A DNA stretch of 64,000 bases from the NCBI GenBank assembly GCA_947247005.1, contig OX365956.1, positions 11,614,089-11,678,088 of the forward strand, in the 5' to 3' direction. The notes below the pieces were generated by a model, which was not told where the DNA came from, made no database searches, and saw only the letters and a program-made list of their open reading frames with translations. Origin of the DNA: Spisula solida. Lineage: Eukaryota > Mollusca > Bivalvia > Venerida > Mactridae. How positions within the stretch are numbered: the stretch's first letter is position 1; every line of letters starts with the position of its first letter. Shown here in pieces: positions 39,210 to 51,990 of the stretch. Made by a program: the position numbers and the translations under genes.

Positions 39210-41230
39210 CATGGAATTTTAAGGAAGAAAAGAACAAAGAACAAGGACAAACAGAATAACAACTGTTATACATAAAAATAAACTAATTGTGGAGTTGGGC
39301 CTTGCCTGCTTGGGTGGTTTTAGACCAGGCAGTGTCGCAATATGCGGGGAACCTATTCCACAGGAATGTGGTATGAGGGAAAATGGAATGTTTAAAGAAG
39401 TCCGAGTTGGCATGTATTTAGCGGAGTCTATAGGGGTGCATGTGCCTTGTTAACCTGTTTGAGACTTCTAGGTAACTGTGTAAGGTGACGACTACTTGTA
39501 AAGACCGTGATAGATTTTGTAGAAATTGACAAGTTTGGAAACCAGATGACTGTTTTCAAGGGTTCTCAAAACAAGGGTATTTTGGAATTCTGTTACGCTT
39601 GTGTACCTAGAGTATCTACTTTGTCCTATCTGACTGATCTCCGCTGGACCTTCCCAATTTATTTATGTTAACCTGAGAGTGTGGTGACCATACTGAGGAA
39701 GCATATTCTAGCTGGGGAAGCACTTGGAAGTGTTTTGTAACATAGTGATTTGAGGTTTCATTTTTAGTTTTGATGTTGCGTTTGAGAAACCAAGTGTTTT
39801 ATTTACATCTGTGGTTATTCTAGATGTATATGTGTTCCAGTTAAATGATCATGACTGATGTCAACACCAAGGTATTTAGCATCCTTAACTGCGGAGGGCG
39901 TTTGACCATGCAGCATGTACTGAAATTTAATTGGCTTTCTATTTCGTGTAACATGAAGAATTTGGCATTTTTATGGGGTTGAATTCCATGACCGATAATT
40001 TTTCCCAGATTTCGAGCTCATTTAGGTCATTTTGCAACCTTTGACAATCAGAAAGGACAGTATCGGTAAGGTAGACGGCTGTGTCATCAGCAAACAATTG
40101 CACCTGAGAAGTAACAGTTACTGTGTCTGGCAGGTCATTTATGTATAATTTAGGAAGAGAAGGGGTCCCACAAAAGACTCCTGCGGTACTTGGTCTGACA
40201 TGAATATAAAACATAAAATGTTGCTCGCGTGTATATATATATATATGCGCATATGTTTTTATTTTTAGGTATTTTTGCCTTAGTTAACTTGTTAAAATAA
40301 TTCGAATTAAGCTTTCTTTTCTTTAGCATCCTTATTTTGTGTCATTTTATTTTTTTCATTTTGTTTTATTGTTCATTAGATTTTTATACTGTGATTTACA
40401 TGTCATGTAATACGACCCTTGATTGGTTAAATAAAATATTCTTATCATTCTTATTCTGAAACCATTGACCACTACTGACTGAGATCTCCCAATTAAGAAA
40501 GAATAGACCCATGCAACTATCTGACTGGAAACGCCATGTTCCTGTAGCTTGGATAGCAACTTAAGGTGATTTACTTTGTCAAAGACTTTGCTGAAATCTA
40601 GGAGTACAAGATCAGTCTGTTTACCTGTGGACAGATTCTTACAAGAACACATTTTGCGGAAGCCATGCTGCAGCTCATATATATATACATGTAGTATGTT
40701 GTGTTTTGTAAAAATTAATGTGTGGACAGGCTGCAAGCAATTATATGTTCATGTAGCTTGCATAATATGCATGTCAGGGATATGGGTCTGTAAGTTGCAG
40801 TGTCACTTGTATCACCTTTTTTAAATAATGGCGCGACATTGGACTTTGTCCAATCTGATGGGATTTGACAAAGAATACAGTGTATGATCTTTGGAGTTGA
40901 CCAGTGATTAGGGGTCTTTTAAAAATGAGTGATAGTATATCAAGGATCTCATAACGCAGCTCCTTCAGGGCAATTGGTTTGATCATATCTGGACCAGCAG
41001 CCTTATCCACTTTAAAATTAAAATTTTGAGCAATTTACAGACACCTATGGGGTCAATGACAATATCTGGCATGACTGGGTATTTGGTGCTGCCAATGACA
41101 TTATCACATACATATGACAAGGATAGTGGAGAGACTCTTGAGAAAACAGACTGCAATTGTTTATTCATGATGTTTGCTATAGCAGTGCTGAATTCCGTTG
41201 TTTTCAACCGGCCCTCCGAATAATACTAGT
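39210..41230 (-). pseudogene. Non-LTR retrotransposon reverse transcriptase relic (CR1/jockey-like)
   Basis: Several frames in minus-strand order carry reverse-transcriptase blocks: DKAAGPDMIKPIALKEL (about 41010), LVLLDFSKVFDKVNHLKLLS and FLIGRSQSVVVNG (about 40620-40500), LYINDLPDTVTVTSQVQLF then ADDTAVYLTD (about 40150-40070, the catalytic FADD), and a C-terminal tail around 39413-39219. Frameshifts and a gap filled by a (TA)n insertion near 40215-40360 break it into pieces. No intact endonuclease domain is visible. It ends about 90 bp from the KLHDC10 start codon, in the opposite orientation. Confidence 0.85.
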
Positions 41231-41316
41231 TACGAAATGTCTGCGGACCGAATCAGTCGTTTATCCAGAGTACTCTCCCTTGCCGGAAATAGTAGATGAA
41301 AACATAAACAAGGAAG

Positions 41317-42035
41317 ATGGCGACAGGTGCAGATGCATTTAGCGAAGTTTCGGGTTCTAGCACAGTGAAATTTAAAAAACTTCTGCCCAGATTCAAGCCA
41401 TATGATACTCAAAGACCAAAAGGTCGCAGTGGGCATTGCATGTGTGCTGATGAAGCCAATATTTACGTGTTTGGGGGTTACAGCCCAATGGACGATCGAA
41501 ACGGCGTATTGAGTAGCAGGGTCTTGCCAGAGCTGTGGAAATTTAATATAGCAAGCCAAAAATGGATAAAAATCCCTTCACAAAATACTCCTTTTACATG
41601 TGCCTCTGCCTGTATAGGAGTCTACCACAAACAAGTATTTGTATTTGGTGGAACTGGTTACCCATTTGGACAGTCGATGAGCAACACAATAAAGACTTTG
41701 AGATTGAATCAATCACCAAATTTGTCAGCTGCTGGGGAAGAATCTGGTCAAAAGACGAAACAAAAATTTCGCTGGCAGTTACTTGAGACTAGTGCAATGT
41801 CCTACAGCTGTGGCGGGGAGGAAGAAGACGTAACCCCACGTCCAGCGTATGGACAAAGTTTGATCTTTCACAAAGATGCATTCTACGTATTTGGTGGTGC
41901 AGTTGGTTACTACAGTGAAGCAGTCTCCGACCTACATAAGCTCAATATACATACAATGTCATGGGAGAAGCTTCGTCCTACTGGTAAAATCCCAAGTGGA
42001 CGTTACAAGCAGGAAGTTGTGAAGGATGACAAGAG
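41317..42035 (+). CDS. KLHDC10: KLHDC10-like Kelch protein, exon 1
   Basis: It starts ATGGCGACA in a good context (AAGGAAG before it) and ends AAGAG/GTTAGTTG in phase 2. The two exons give 420 residues, close to the vertebrate protein. Blades with the Kelch GG doublet in this exon are IYVFGGYSP (about residue 49), VFVFGGTGYPFGQ (about 107) and FYVFGGAVGYY (about 190). LLPRFKPYDTQRPKGRSGHC precedes the first blade. An insert SGQKTKQKF before the third blade is not in the vertebrate protein as I recall it. KLHDC10 is a CUL2 substrate receptor recognising C-terminal degrons, including alanine-tailed products in ribosome quality control (family knowledge). Confidence 0.88.
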
Positions 42036-42299
42036 GTTAGTTGTTTAATTTATTTTACATTAATTGTGAAAAATGTTATAGATTACGACTTACTCTCAAC
42101 AGCTGCTTCTTGAAGGTCTTGTGTACAAACCAGGATTCATGCACTTAATTTTTTTTCTTTCACTTGTTATAAATGTTTATAATTTTATATACACTAGCGA
42201 CTTGTTACATGAACTTAACTAGCTTTTGAATCTAATTTTATCTTTAATTTGACTGAAAATAAAGTCATTTAATATTAACTTTTTTATTGAACTTTTTAG

Positions 42300-42843
42300 G
42301 TTTTATGTTCTTGGAGGAGGACGCCTGCATCATGCTGAGGGTTTAGATAAAATCTACATATACCATACAGAACGCAATCATTGGACGGAAGCAATATCAA
42401 TAGCAGATCCCATTCATGGATATCCAAGTCCAAGATGTAGCTTTGGCTGTGCTCAGGATCATAACAATGTGTACATAAGTGGTGGCCGACACTACAGCCT
42501 GACTATTGACCACAAGTCTTTGTCTGATGTCTGGCACTTAAGTCTTACAACGCTCAAGTGGACTAAATTACAGATGAAACTTCCAAGTCCACTCTATTTC
42601 CACAGCGCTCAAATCTCTCCAGCTGGGCACATGTATGTTTTCGGTGGTGTACACACAGACAACTTCCGAGCTCCAGATTTATATTCTATCAGATTGTCGC
42701 TTACTTTGCCGAAGCTGTCAGAACTTTGTTGGGATAAAGTTTGTGCAATGAGTAGAACACGCAACATTATGTCGCCTTCAAACCTGACTGAGTTGGGTGT
42801 TCCATGGAATTTTATTGACAGAGTTCAACTGCCACCATCTTAG
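42300..42843 (+). CDS. KLHDC10: KLHDC10-like Kelch protein, exon 2 (C-terminal)
   Basis: Acceptor AACTTTTTAG/G joins in phase 2 (AG+G). The exon carries FYVLGGGRLHHAEG, VYISGGRHYS and MYVFGGVHTDN, giving six blades in all. The C-terminus KLSELCWDKVCAMS then SNLTELGVPWNFIDRV corresponds to the BC-box/CUL2-box-like helices of the family. The stop is TAG at 42841-42843. The intron is only 264 bp. No frame damage is seen, so the gene appears functional. Confidence 0.88.
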
Positions 42844-42910
42844 TTAATTATCTTTCATTTCTATGAAATGTGCACCACATGGCTTGTAATCTTCTCATCA
42901 ATGTGCATTA

Positions 42911-42916
42911 AATAAA
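42911..42916 (+). terminator. Poly(A) signal AATAAA after KLHDC10
   Basis: It lies 68 bp after the stop codon. Longer 3' ends are possible, as several ATTAAA/AATAAA hexamers follow to about 44025. Confidence 0.45.
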
Positions 42917-44044
42917 CTGGCTGCTTTTGATTCCATAAATACACTTTACATTTTTACTACTAGAACTTGTTGTGTAGGTGCTCAAGAAAGGGTATTTTTT
43001 GCTAGTGATAGTCTGATACAATTTTGTTAATGAAAGCATTTATTTGTATGTCAATGTTTCATATAAATAGTTATGCCACTACTCTAATTTCTTGCCTCTT
43101 TGGTCTATTTTGTTACAATTTGTTGGATTATTCTGTCGGAAGTTTTTCTTTTAAACACTATATAATCACCTTGTGTTGTTGGTATACGAGACTGTTGAAC
43201 TGTTTGTCTGTTGAAAGAGTTTGCTTTCCTATAAACAATCACTGCATTGTACGATGCTTAGACACATTAAATGTAAGTGTTAAATGGACATTTCAAGATT
43301 TGTTAGTTAGCATAAAAATAACGATAGATGATTGTGTATTTACAAATCTCTGCTTGTATCCTAAAGTATTAAATTTATAAATGTCACTGCAGATAACAAC
43401 TTTCTGGCTGTGAAATGTAATAAATTAGTAGATATCAAATTATTTATTATTAAATTCACTTATAATTTAAGAACTTTTAAGTAATCTTGATAGAACAAGT
43501 TTATTTTATGCCTTATTGTAATTGTTATGCTGAAGTTTAATTCCTTCCTGTCATTTTTAGCACTTTTACATGATTGTGTTCATTATATATCTTTAACAAA
43601 AAGTTGTCCTTTTATGTTTGTAAGCTTGGTTTTAGTTTTTGTTATAATTTGCAAAACAGTGTTGCACTCTTTTATATAGTGTATACATGTTAAGATTTTA
43701 TTTAATCACCAACCAAATGTTTTAAAATATTGCTATGTTTTTATTTGTGCTATAGAAATGATAATATAATGATAAATAGTATATCTTTAGAGACTTTTAT
43801 TTACAAAACAAATCAACATATTTGAATGTGTGGTGCATATATGTTTTAGCAAATGTTTTTAAAATATGCTTATTTAAATGATGCATTTTTCTTCAGAGAC
43901 TATATTACATGTACCTATAATACGTTTAATGATTATGTTATATATGTTATTGATTTGTATATCTCATTTTTTCTGTCAATTGATTGTCACTGTTATTAAC
44001 TCTTGCCACTTATTTACTGCTGTATTAAAGTTCACAATGGGATT
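42917..44044. other. KLHDC10 3' flank, very AT-rich
   Basis: Possible extended 3' untranslated region. The plus frame at 43024-43380 is open but lacks any domain or start context and is probably chance. Confidence 0.4.
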
Positions 44045-44620
44045 TTAGCTCAACTTTTTGTAGAAACAAAAGAGCTATTGTCATGACAAGATCATCTGTG
44101 TGGGCTTCAGCGAGGATGCTATTGTTACAGGGGTGTCAATTTTCCGGATTTATCCGGAATTCCGGATTTGTCTTTCCTTGAAGAGCTATGCTTTCTGACC
44201 AAAATAAAAGTTATCTGATGAAAATATCTCAAGAAATGGCAAAGTTATGGTCAATTATATCTGCTCTAAAGGATTTTCTTCAATAAAAAGTTTGAAAAAC
44301 TGAGTTTTATATGGTTGAGGGCCTCTAGTTTGTCGAAAATGATCAGCCGCATATGATTTTCAGGATTTTTAATTTGGCTCTGTTCACACCCCTGTTATTG
44401 ACTTATATTAAGTTTTTTTTCGAAGGTATTTATTTCAAACTTGGAATACTTGTTCTCTATCAAAAAACAATCCATAGATAACAAGGTATTCTAAATTTCG
44501 AGATTTATTTGCCCTTGTTTGGACTTAAACATAGACATTTTGGTGTGTTTTTTTGTTATCATTATCAAAGATTTTATCTTGACACTTGGTATTCTTGTTT
44601 AAGGCAATCCCCTAATTGTA
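44045..44620. mobile_element. Diverged AGCTCA-type repeat, split by a nested MITE
   Basis: The outer parts (TTTTAGCTCAACTTTTTGTA ... TTCAAACTTGGAATACTTGT) resemble the 168-bp-unit family at 48664-49520 (GAAACTTTCAACACTTGTTC). They are separated by the MITE at 44128-44394, so the MITE inserted later. Confidence 0.5.
44128..44394. mobile_element. 267-bp MITE with CAGGGGTGT ends, copy 1
   Basis: The ends are CAGGGGTGT and ACACCCCTG, with TTA directly flanking both sides, which suggests a 3-bp target duplication of PIF/Harbinger type (inference). The interior has TTCCGGATTTATCCGGAATT, itself palindromic. Confidence 0.65.
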
Positions 44621-45187
44621 CAGACAAGAGGTGGTTAGTTTAGTCTAATGTTGGGACCTAGTCACTACTGTATTTTTAATCAGTTGTTACATTTTAAATA
44701 CATGTATGTGTATTGACATGTCAGGACTTGTTTATGCATCAGTTGAATGTTACATTGTTATAAGGTGTAATAATTGGTTTATCTTTTGACTAGTAACGCT
44801 AAGGCCCTTATTTTGATCCCTTATAATCTGTATGTCTTAATATAACAGTAAGCACACATGTCCCTTGTGTTGCTATACCATTTTAATTTGTTGTTTTCAT
44901 GTTTAGCACCATATATGTATATTTCAGTTATTTACAGCAGTCATTTGACTAGTTTTGTTTTCAATTCATTATCAACCTGACTTTTGTCTTTTCTTGCAAC
45001 TGACAACTTCGCCACATATGGAGAGCATGACTTGCAAAACCCAGTGATTGTGTCTGGATCACTCAGAGATGTCATGTGAGGTTCACTGTGTTAACCAGAC
45101 AGGCCTTGGTACTTTAAACAATTTGTAATTATTTCAGTACATCATGCCAAGTGACCATTGGGTGATTTAGTTTAAACATATTTTATT

Positions 45188-45340
45188 ACCCAAAAATATA
45201 CAAAATTTGACATACAAATACATCTATAAATCTATAAATACATTTTATATACATGGGTAAAAGGGTCGAGCCACAAGTTCCAAAACTTAGTTACGGCTCT
45301 CCCCTTTGGGTGATAAACATTAAATAACCTATCTATGTGC
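45188..45340. repeat. AT-rich low-complexity stretch
   Basis: Repeated ACAAATACATCTATAAATCT-like text is followed by a GC-richer GGTCGAGCCACAAGTTCC segment. It may be the tail of a retroelement. No coding content. Confidence 0.3.
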
Positions 45341-46194
45341 TTCAGTTGGTTTGTAAAGTTGTTCACTTCAGTAAAATATTTCTTCATGTACTTGTTGAAG
45401 ACAGTTCAGTGTAAAGTCATATTTGAGTTAAAGAAATCACATTTTAAGTGATTATACTTTGTTGTACAATTTCCTTCATTTTCATGTAAGATGGGTTTCT
45501 GAGTCTGTCAGGCCATTTTGAAATCTATTCTTGATTTTTACTAATTTAGATTAAAATTGATCCTTCATTCAAAACCTGAAGTTCAACATTTGTCTTTATG
45601 GAAAAATCATAAATAAACTATTTAGGAAAATCAATGATTAAAATGGGTTGTTTTTGTGGTATGATATTTTAAGAGTGAAAAGAAGCCACTATACAAGACA
45701 TGTGGATACCTGTCAACCATGTATAACTGTTTCACTGATAGACCTTTGTTACATGCTTAACTTGCTGATACATAACATTATGATAAAGATTATGTTGATA
45801 ATAGATTACTATGTGACAGGTGTGTTGGTGTTATCCTTACTGTAAGTGTTTATATGATATGTTGACACCCTTTGAATTGAAGCCCTTAAGGGACAATGTG
45901 CATTATGGGATATTGTTTGGTTATATTTTCTCTACTTCTCAAGTTCTGTCAAATTCTATTTATTTCCTTGTAACAAACAAACATTGTTGTTATCAGTAGT
46001 TTCAATCAAACTAATTGCCTTTGGCCAGGGAACAAAAAAATTTATATTATGGATATATGTTCTGTTCAAGATATTGAATATAAAACTTAATATTTTGCAA
46101 ATTATGTGTATACTTAAATCCTAATTAGAAAACTCCACTATTTTTATCAACTTACTGAGTAAATACCGGACTGTAAGTCAGTTGTCTTCTTTAT

Positions 46195-46461
46195 CAGGGG
46201 CCCTACAATTCCGGAATAATCTGGAAATCCGGATTTGCTGCATGAGAAAGAATTATCTGTTCTGCTTAAAACAAAAGTTATTTGCTGAAAAAATGCATAG
46301 AATTGACAAAGTTATGGTCCTTTTAAGTTCCATAATCTGAATTTTAATAATAGAACAATGTTTGAAACCTAGTTAAGGTTTAGGGATGTGTGCTGATGGC
46401 TCCCGAAACAGACTTGAGACTCGTTTTCAGGATTGGACATTATGCCTCAGTAGAACCCCTG
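46195..46461. mobile_element. MITE with CAGGGG ends, copy 2 (related to 44128)
   Basis: It shares AATTCCGGAATAATCTGG and GAAATCCGGATTTG with the first copy, has a similar size and ends CCCCTG. It is more diverged at the termini. Confidence 0.6.
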
Positions 46462-46568
46462 TTTATGTTCTGGTCAGATGGTATAATTTATAACTAGGTG
46501 GCCTGATACCTGGAGACAAAGTTAAATAAAGACAAGTAGTTAATGTTATATAACAGAGAGTACAAGGA

Positions 46569-46834
46569 CCTGGGGTCGTATTCACAAAGCATCTTAGCCG
46601 AAAACTTAAATATTTCTTAAAATCTTAAAATTTTCTAAAGTGTATCAGCTAAGCAAGAAAATCAAGATGATTAATAGTTTACAGAGTTTTGAAGTATTAT
46701 GTAAACATCTACTATAATCACAAAGAAAACTTGGATTATTCTTCAAATTGTGGGACATATAAGCTGTACAAATTTTTAACTTAAGTCAAAATATTTAAGT
46801 TTTCACTTAAGATGCTTTGTGAATACCAGCCCTG
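46569..46834. mobile_element. 266-bp foldback MITE
   Basis: The ends are GTATTCACAAAGCATCTTA and its complement, followed by inverted AAAACTTAAATATTT. Another AACTTAAATATTTTGACTTA repeat follows at 46855-46890, suggesting a second fragment. I recall this end sequence as common in molluscs. Confidence 0.75.
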
Positions 46835-47870
46835 GACTGGTTCCCAGTTAAGAGAAAACTTAAATATTTTGACTTAAGTTAAAAAATTTAGGTGCACATA
46901 TTTCCCAAAGAATTACCCACGATTTCTTGGTAATAATTCTAGCTCTTTACATATATATATAACTTTCATATGCTTCTAAACAATGCTAAAACTATTTAAC
47001 TGATACATTTATTAAGGAAACAGTTAAAACAAAACATGACAAATTGTTTACAGAGTTTGAATACTAAATACCTGTACAGATTCAGTGCAATGAACTTATT
47101 AAACAGCCATATTTGAATATTGATAGGTTTGAAGTTCATTTCCTCAGGTTATTGTTTTCATTCTTGATATTAACAAAGGGGGGTAATTTGTAGTTTCATA
47201 GTGTAAGTTTGTACTTATTGTCTCCCTTTAAATCATGTATTCTCAAATTAAATTACAAAACCAAACTCCTATAAATATTTACATTTCTGAATATTCAGGA
47301 ACATGCAATCTTTGTATCAATGTATGGTACTAGTATGCTGTATGATGTTGGAAAGCTTTGTTCAGGGGCAAATATTATAGTCTTGAGTTTTTAATCCAGA
47401 AAGGCAATACCAACAGTTTAATTGTTTTAATGTTGCAGAGTTATCCTGTTTGGAGTGGAAGTTGTAAATATTCTTTGTTTACAACCTATATATTGTAAAA
47501 AAAACTTGTATAAATGCATAAATAACTTTCAAAGTTTATTTACATTTTTGATAGCAAATCCTTATGAATTATTCATGATGTGTCTCGGAGTACTCTGTCT
47601 ATGATGATATTTTGCGTATATTTACCTATCAACCACAGTAGTGCCTCTGTCATCTGTGTGACACCAATCAGTGGTGAAATACTTTGTCCTTTAAATGTTG
47701 TTGTGTGATATTGTTCATAGATTGGATAGATTATTGGAATGTTTTGATAGTTATACTTCTGAAATAAAACCTTATCATGTGATAAATATCGACTTGTTTG
47801 TTTATATATTTAGGTATGCAGCTGTATTTTCCTTGCATTTTTTCTTGCGCCTAATCATTGCCTGTCCATT

Positions 47871-48318
47871 AGGGGTGTAATGATACACCCACGATACCAT
47901 ATTTACCTTTAATTTTACTTTCGGTTTGGTATATTTCGGTATGATATGCTATTGTCTAACAGCAGCTTAAATTGTACTCAATTTTTAAGTTAGAGTTGGT
48001 ATGCATGCTAGACAACGACTTTGTTGCTATCATTACAGCAAGTATTGCAAACCAAGATGTGTCTTGTCTACTATTTTAAATAAATTAAAAAAATATAAAG
48101 TATATTTTAAGCCAATTAAAATGACTGATACATGATAATTACACACAATCTGTAGGCTGCAGCATGTTTTCGATGTCAGAATATTATTTTGAGTTTATTC
48201 AAAAGTTAGTACTGAACCATTTTGAAATTGAGAAGTGTTGTTCCATGAAGCATGTTATACTAAATTTTGCGATACATCATCAATAAATCATTTACCGCGA
48301 TATACTGTTACACCACTT
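47871..48318. mobile_element. Probable MITE, about 450 bp
   Basis: The ends AGGGGTGTAATGATACACCC and CGATATACTGTTACACC form an imperfect inverted pair. The interior has GGTATATTTCGGTATGATAT. The boundaries are approximate. Confidence 0.45.
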
Positions 48319-48359
48319 CTATCCATGTACTTATTTTCTTTTGACTACCATCAAATTGC

Positions 48360-48600
48360 TTCCTCGATAGCCTAGTGGTTGAGTGCGGGAGTCTCGGGTT
48401 CCATCCCTGGCCAGGTCATACCAAGACGAAATAAAAATGTTACCAGAAATTCCCTTGCTAGACGCTCAGCCTTAAAGGGAAACTGGCTTCTCTTCTCTCA
48501 TACCCTCGTGGCGATGGATTACATCAGAAATGAGGTGTTGAGATTGATTAATATAAGTTGGAAAAACTTGTTCACAATCGACCTTAAATGTTAATTAGTT
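48360..48600 (+). mobile_element. tRNA-derived SINE fragment
   Basis: The A-box-like GATAGCCTAGTGGTTGAG (48366) and B-box GGGTTCCATCC (48397) are correctly spaced. The body has AAAGGGAAACTGGCTTCTC. The anticodon arm and acceptor stem do not pair well, so it is not a tRNA gene. Confidence 0.6.
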
Positions 48601-48663
48601 TTGCCATTTACAGTGATTCTTCAAAGTTTTCATCTTTCTTTGGGCCTGTTTGTTATTGTGTTT

Positions 48664-49640
48664 TTAGCTCATCTGATTTTTGAAAAAAAGATGAGTTATT
48701 TTCATCACTTGATCTTCGTCGGCGTCGGCGTTGCTTGGTTAAGTTTTGTGTTTAGGTAAACTTTTTTCATAAACTATCAAAGCTATTACTTTGAAACTTG
48801 CAACACTTGTTCACCATCAATACATGAGCCTGTAAAGCAAGACCCATAACTCTGATCTGCATTTTGTAAGAATTATTGCCCCTTTTTGGACTTAGAAAAT
48901 AAAATGCCTTGGTTAAGTTTTGCGTTTAGGTACACTTTTCTCCTAAACTATCAGAGTTATTGCTTTGAAACTTTCAACACTTGTTCACCATCAATAACTG
49001 ACCATGTCAAGCAAGACTCATAACTCTGATCTGCATTTTGCATGAGTTATTGCCCCTTTTTGGACTTAGAAAATTCCTTGGTTAAGTTTTGTGTTTAGGT
49101 CCACTTTTCTCAAACACTATTTGGGCTATTGCTTTGAAACTTTCAGCACTTGTTCATGATCAATACCTGACCATGTCAAGCAAGAACCATAACTCTGATC
49201 TGCATTTTGTTTGAGTTATTGCCCCTTTTTGGACTCAAAATTCCTTGGTTAAGTTTTGTGTTTAGGTCCACTTTTCTCATACACTATGCGGGCTATTGCT
49301 TTGAAACTTTCAACACTTGTTTATGATCAATACCTGACCATGTCAAGCAAGAACCATAACTCTGATCTGCATTTTGTATGAGTTATTGCCCCTTTTTGGA
49401 CTCAGAAAATTCCTTGGTTAAGTTCTGTGTTTAGGTTCTCTTTTCTCAAACACTATGTGGGCTATTACTTTGAAACTTTCAACACTTATTCACTATCGAT
49501 ACCTGACCATGTCAAGCATGACCCATAACTCTGATCAGCATCAATTCCTCACTTTTTTAAGCAAGACTCGTAACACTGCCCTACTTTATGCAAGGGTAAT
49601 GGGCCTTTTTTACAGTGACAATGATCAGATGATCTTGTTT
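48664..49640. mobile_element. Interspersed repeat with five tandem 168-bp units
   Basis: It starts AGCTCATCTGATTTTTGAAA and a complementary AAAAGATGAGTT follows at once, forming a hairpin end. TCGTCGGCGTCGGCGTTG follows. Then come five units starting TTGGTTAAGTTTTGTGTTTA at about 48731, 48907, 49076, 49243 and 49411. Each contains TTGCTTTGAAACTTTCAACA and TGCCCCTTTTTGGACT. The element is non-coding. Confidence 0.8.
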
Positions 49641-50229
49641 AATGTTATATTTGCTAATTCATAAAAGAAGGCTGGTCGTTATTTGCAACATTTGAGTTAA
49701 TGTGCTTTGCCTTTGTACGGTTCAGGTACGGTATTACAACGGGTAATATCCGCTCTTGAGTATTATTCACGCTATAGCATATAAAACGATAGGCGGAAGT
49801 GAGGTGTTTATAAAACGCAGAAATCGATAATTTCCTTCCTCACCTTTGTCGCAATAGTTCACATTATACTATAATTATGGTATGTTGTCTTCCGTTAATG
49901 CAAAATAGTTCGCTTTTTGTTGCCATATTGCTTATTGGTGTGGATTTAGACCTTAAATGGTTTACCAACTCCACCTCGTCCCTCGGACTCTTTCAAAAAT
50001 TTATTCTATCTTCTTCTTGATAATGTCAACACCAATTTCTGGTATTATAGACATGGAACAAATTAAGAGGCAATTTATGTGTGCCGATACAAGAAAAGAA
50101 ATTGATTAGAGTATTGATTGATAGACCATAACTGATTAGCAATCCAGGAGCCCGTTGCTTAACCAAACCGAACGTTAGATAGGGCTATGCTACTTAACCT
50201 TATTCATAAAAAAGCCCGACAAAGTGGAA

Positions 50230-51990
50230 GAAGCGTTAATTAATATGCGTGCGTCTAGTAGACCGTTGCCTTGGTCAAACCATTTCGACGCAATATTATA
50301 ATAATTATAAATTATATAGCCCGATTTGTGTATCCTCCCGATTTGTATGTCATATACAGATCTGAGTATACGTTGATACACAAATCGGGATATGTCATAA
50401 GAAAAATGGACATATTTTTTTAATAAGGAAAAAGCGAATTTCGTTGCATAAACTATTTATATGAGTATGTACATGTAACACATGTTTCAGCACAATTATC
50501 ATTTGTTATGCCTATCCCCGAGTGACCAGTTTCGACGCCCTTAAGAGATCTGGGGCACATTTCCTTTAAAAAAATATTTCTGCCAATGAATATAATTGTT
50601 AACTTATTTCTTTGGGATATTTATTCGTTTATAGACTACTTTTTGTCAGGTTCTAATACTTAAATTGACTCAAAACTCATTTTATTAATAATCTACATGG
50701 GGGCGGCCATTATTGTTGACAGGTACCTAAAACGACGCCTTTCATTGGCTGCTGGGTTTAGAGATTATAACCACTGTTTAGTAACATGTACAATGCGTAT
50801 TAAACGTGTGCGGGCTTAAAAGCACCAGCTTTGCTGCATAATTAAATAAATCTACAAGTCAATAAAGGATTAGGCTGATTTATTTTGGCATTTGTTTATA
50901 GATATATTATTCTGTATATGCCTTTGCTGGACGAAAATCCCATGCAGTGGGTGAAATGAAATCATCTGCCTGTCTGACCTTATGCAATTGCCGATGTCAT
51001 AGCAGTACGGGAATTGAATATTTGAATAACATGAAATAAATAAGCAATGATATTTTTTTCAATTCATTGATGATACATTCAACTACAAGCCATCACTAAT
51101 AGCCAATTAAATTTCAATTACAAATAACTTGCGTTATTTAACGTATTACGTAACATAACGCATACACCCTACTAGAAAGTGGAAACCAGACAAATTGATC
51201 GATCTGGTCACATGCCAGTCACATACCTTGCCAAAAATGGCGGTGCGGCGAAGTCGGCTGTAGAAAGTTTCCCTTTAATTAAGTTTTTCTACCAAATTAA
51301 GATACTTTTAGACGGAGTTTAATTGGAACTAAGCAAAAAACACATTTTTCGGACACGCATCCACAAACGATCAGAAAATGGATGATCGACATTTGCTATT
51401 CGTCTCGAAACTAATCCGCGGGAAAAATGACGTCATGGGATTGCCGAAAATCGAAAGCGAGGTCAAAACAAACATGGCGTCGAATTAGGTCAGCGTCAAA
51501 ATAGGTCACCCGACGATATATATTAGTGTGTTTCTTGCGTTTTTACATTTTTCCTAACAGGCACATTTAGCAAGATAATTAAAGAAAAAATAAAACTGTT
51601 AAAACATGTACATTTTCAAAGAAATGCATCAGTGACTTCTTAGTTTTAAACAATTTATTGCAATTATATATTTATGCAATATCCTGATTTGTGTATCAAT
51701 TGATACACAAATCTGTATATGATACATACATTTATTTGGTAAATCGACATAATCAATGTCTTTGATCATTTACAATACAAAATCTGATATACAAATCTGT
51801 GTATTATATACAGATTGGGCAAAGACCTAAATATACGTATATTTAGGTCTTTGGATTGGGCGATATTATAGACCTGCTAAATTCTAATAAAAATTATCTA
51901 TACTGTCAGAATTTAAAGCAGCCACTTGCGACAGCTTATCTGTCTAGCAGACCGTTGCATAGCAAAGGGCTACCAAAGCAGTCCACTCAA
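50230..51990. mobile_element. Possible decayed transposon or cluster of related fragments
   Basis: TCTAGTAGACCGTTGCCTTG (50257) and TCTAGCAGACCGTTGCATAG (51942) are direct near-repeats, and GATTTGTGTATC with its complement GATACACAAATC occurs near both ends. This suggests related borders about 1.7 kb apart. The superfamily is unknown. Confidence 0.4.
51170..51500. promoter_or_regulatory. CpG-richer patch with TGACGTCA, candidate AP1S promoter
   Basis: Higher CpG than its surroundings, a CRE palindrome at 51428-51435 and two ATGGCG-containing YY1-like motifs (AAAAATGGCGGTG near 51234, AACATGGCGTCG near 51473). It is 2.5 kb upstream of the first coding AP1S exon. The assignment is inference. 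Confidence 0.25.

Noticed and set aside
43024..43380. 118-codon plus frame after KLHDC10
   Set aside because: It is AT-driven, Cys/Phe/Leu-rich, lies in the likely 3' untranslated region and has no domain.
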